Assembly: GCF_016623465.1 (NCBI RefSeq)
Contig: NZ_JAEDAJ010000001.1
Coordinates: 441,963-505,962 of the forward strand
Origin: Brachybacterium halotolerans
GTDB lineage: Bacteria > Actinomycetota > Actinomycetes > Actinomycetales > Dermabacteraceae
DNA length: 64,000 bases
Reading direction: 5' to 3'
The translations under genes and the position numbers were made by a program. The notes under the pieces were generated by a model. The model searched no databases. It was not told the DNA's origin and saw only the letters and a program-made list of their open reading frames with translations. Below are positions 63,049-64,000 of the stretch, in pieces (positions within the stretch are counted from its first letter, which is position 1; every line of letters begins with the position of its first letter).

Positions 63049-63663
63049 ATGGACCACGTGCCCGATGAGCACGCGCACCATGAGCACGCCACGGGCGCGA
63101 CGGACCCGCACGACGGAGCCCATGCTCATCCTCACGACATGTCCGGGATGGCCGTCGGCGCGACCCTGCACTGTCTCACGGGGTGCTCCATCGGCGAGAT
63201 CATCGGGCTGCTGGTCGGCACCGCCGCGGGGTGGACGAACCTTCCCACCACCGTCCTCTCGATCCTCCTCGCCTTCGTCTTCGGGTACTCGCTCTCGGCG
63301 CTGCCGCTGGTCCGCGGGGGGATCGCCCTGGGCGACGCGCTGCGCCTGGTGCTCGTGGCGGACACCCTGTCGATCGCGACCATGGAGGTCGTGGACAACC
63401 TGGTCATGCTGGTGATCCCCGGTGCCATGGGGGCGACGCTGCTCGACCCGCTCTTCTGGGTCTCGATGGCGATCTCGCTGACGATCGCGTTCTTCGCCGC
63501 CTGGCCCGTCAACCGTGCGCTGCTGCGCCGGGGCAAGGGGCACGCCTTCACGCACCATGCGCTCGGCGAGGACGGCGCGATGGACAACCGGCCGCTGCTG
63601 ATCGGCATCACCGCCTTCCTGCTCGGCGGCTTCATCGCCTCGATCGGATCGCTGCTGGGCTGA
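63049..63663 (+). CDS. DUF4396 membrane protein with His-rich N-terminus
   Basis: The 204-aa protein opens with about 30 residues rich in His and Asp (HAHHEHATGATDPHDGAHAH), a likely metal-binding tail. The DUF4396 domain with four to five hydrophobic segments follows: ATLHCLTGCSIGEIIGLLVG, VLSILLAFVFGYSLSALPL and ISLTIAFFAAWPVNRALL. The family is widespread, sometimes near copper or heavy-metal genes, and has no proven function. ATG 63049 has a GAGGAGG site. Confidence 0.82.
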   Translation: MDHVPDEHAHHEHATGATDPHDGAHAHPHDMSGMAVGATLHCLTGCSIGEIIGLLVGTAAGWTNLPTTVLSILLAFVFGYSLSALPLVRGGIALGDALRLVLVADTLSIATMEVVDNLVMLVIPGAMGATLLDPLFWVSMAISLTIAFFAAWPVNRALLRRGKGHAFTHHALGEDGAMDNRPLLIGITAFLLGGFIASIGSLLG

Positions 63664-63698
63664 CGGGGGTCGGGATCGCCGGCCGCGCCGTGGGCCTC

Positions 63699-63733
63699 GT
63701 CAGGCGTCAGAAATCAGACGTCAGACGTCAGGC
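63699..63733. repeat. CGTCAG direct repeats between convergent genes
   Basis: CGTCAG occurs four times in about 35 bp between the DUF4396 gene and the Fpg-family gene. No stable hairpin is evident, and the repeat runs up to the Fpg stop codon. Confidence 0.45.
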
Positions 63734-64000
63734 CCTGCGCTGGCAGTTCGGGCAGAAGAAGCACGAGCGCTGCTGGAGCACCGAGCGGCGGATGATCGTG
63801 GCGCAGCGCGGGCACGGCTCCCCCGCCCTGCCGTAGGCGGCGAGGGAGCGCGCGAAGTACCCGGACCGGCCGTCGACGTTCACGTAGAGGTCGTCGAAGC
63901 TGGTCCCGCCCACGTCGAGCGCCCGGCGCATGACGGCCTCGGCGCCGTCCAGGACGCGCCTGGCACGGCCCCGGGTGAGCGTCTCCCCGGGGGCGTCGAA
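63728..64000 (-). CDS. Fpg/Nei-family DNA glycosylase, C-terminal end (cut by window edge)
   Basis: About 90 C-terminal residues are in the window. They contain the helix-two-turn-helix part ([20 protein letters not shown]) and the zinc finger [20 protein letters not shown] followed by FCPNCQRRA, with all four Cys. This end identifies a formamidopyrimidine-DNA glycosylase-type enzyme that removes oxidised bases. Wording such as DDLYVNVDG is typical of the second actinobacterial Fpg copy. The catalytic N-terminal Pro lies outside the window. Confidence 0.88.
   Translation of the reverse strand, partial: FDAPGETLTRGRARRVLDGAEAVMRRALDVGGTSFDDLYVNVDGRSGYFARSLAAYGRAGEPCPRCATIIRRSVLQQRSCFFCPNCQRRA

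Overview
The window is high-GC, densely coded DNA from a Micrococcales-type actinomycete, and a Brachybacterium/Dermabacteraceae-like genome fits best. Reasons: very G+C-rich codon use, GTG/TTG starts, a fused proline dehydrogenase/P5C dehydrogenase, cydABDC in one operon, and the actinobacterial order rne-rplU-rpmA-obgE-proB ... proA-nadD-rsfS-histidine phosphatase-tRNA-Ala. The genus is inferred, not proven. The first 72 bases are almost pure C and look like a contig-edge artefact.

Left chromosomal part (about 0.1-27.2 kb): proline catabolism (putA), an acyltransferase-3 membrane protein, a UDP-sugar pyrophosphorylase divergent from metG, a PIG-L deacetylase with two membrane proteins, a CrtI-like oxidoreductase, an O-acetylhomoserine sulfhydrylase-type enzyme, tag-type glycosylase with a siderophore-interacting protein, an MFS exporter/HAD/FAD monooxygenase operon, an orphan diflavin reductase, a DesKR-like two-component pair with a nearby SHOCT protein, and cysK.

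Middle (about 27.2-40.75 kb): an integrated element of visibly lower G+C and different codon use, lying between cysK and a tRNA-Ala(GGC) gene. It carries a small helix-turn-helix protein, a 1070-aa SF1 (Upf1/Dna2-like) helicase, a convergent 1068-aa SF2 helicase with a possible C-terminal nuclease domain, a 178-aa protein, a small conjugation-type membrane protein and a DprA homologue. Its mobility genes are broken: a complete 1301-bp IS3-family element sits between a relaxase/helicase fragment and a large serine recombinase fragment. Both have lost their N-termini at the IS ends and there is no target duplication, so this looks like an IS-mediated deletion that stranded an integrative conjugative element. 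The two helicases are the best candidate for an uncharacterised defence-type cargo.

Right chromosomal part (40.7-64 kb): tRNA-Ala, histidine phosphatase, rsfS, nadD, proA, DUF488, ribokinase, proB, obgE, rpmA, rplU, rne, cydABDC with a translationally coupled GAF histidine kinase, a convergent LuxR-type response regulator, a DUF4396 membrane protein and the C-terminal end of an Fpg/MutM-family glycosylase cut by the window edge.

Non-coding signals: many starts sit 6-8 nt after a TANNNT box with no Shine-Dalgarno (leaderless transcripts); long near-perfect palindromes lie between two convergent gene pairs, each next to direct repeats of its own arm; a 13-bp motif is shared by the promoter regions of the DesKR-like kinase and the SHOCT gene; a strong promoter and a canonical terminator bound rplU-rpmA.
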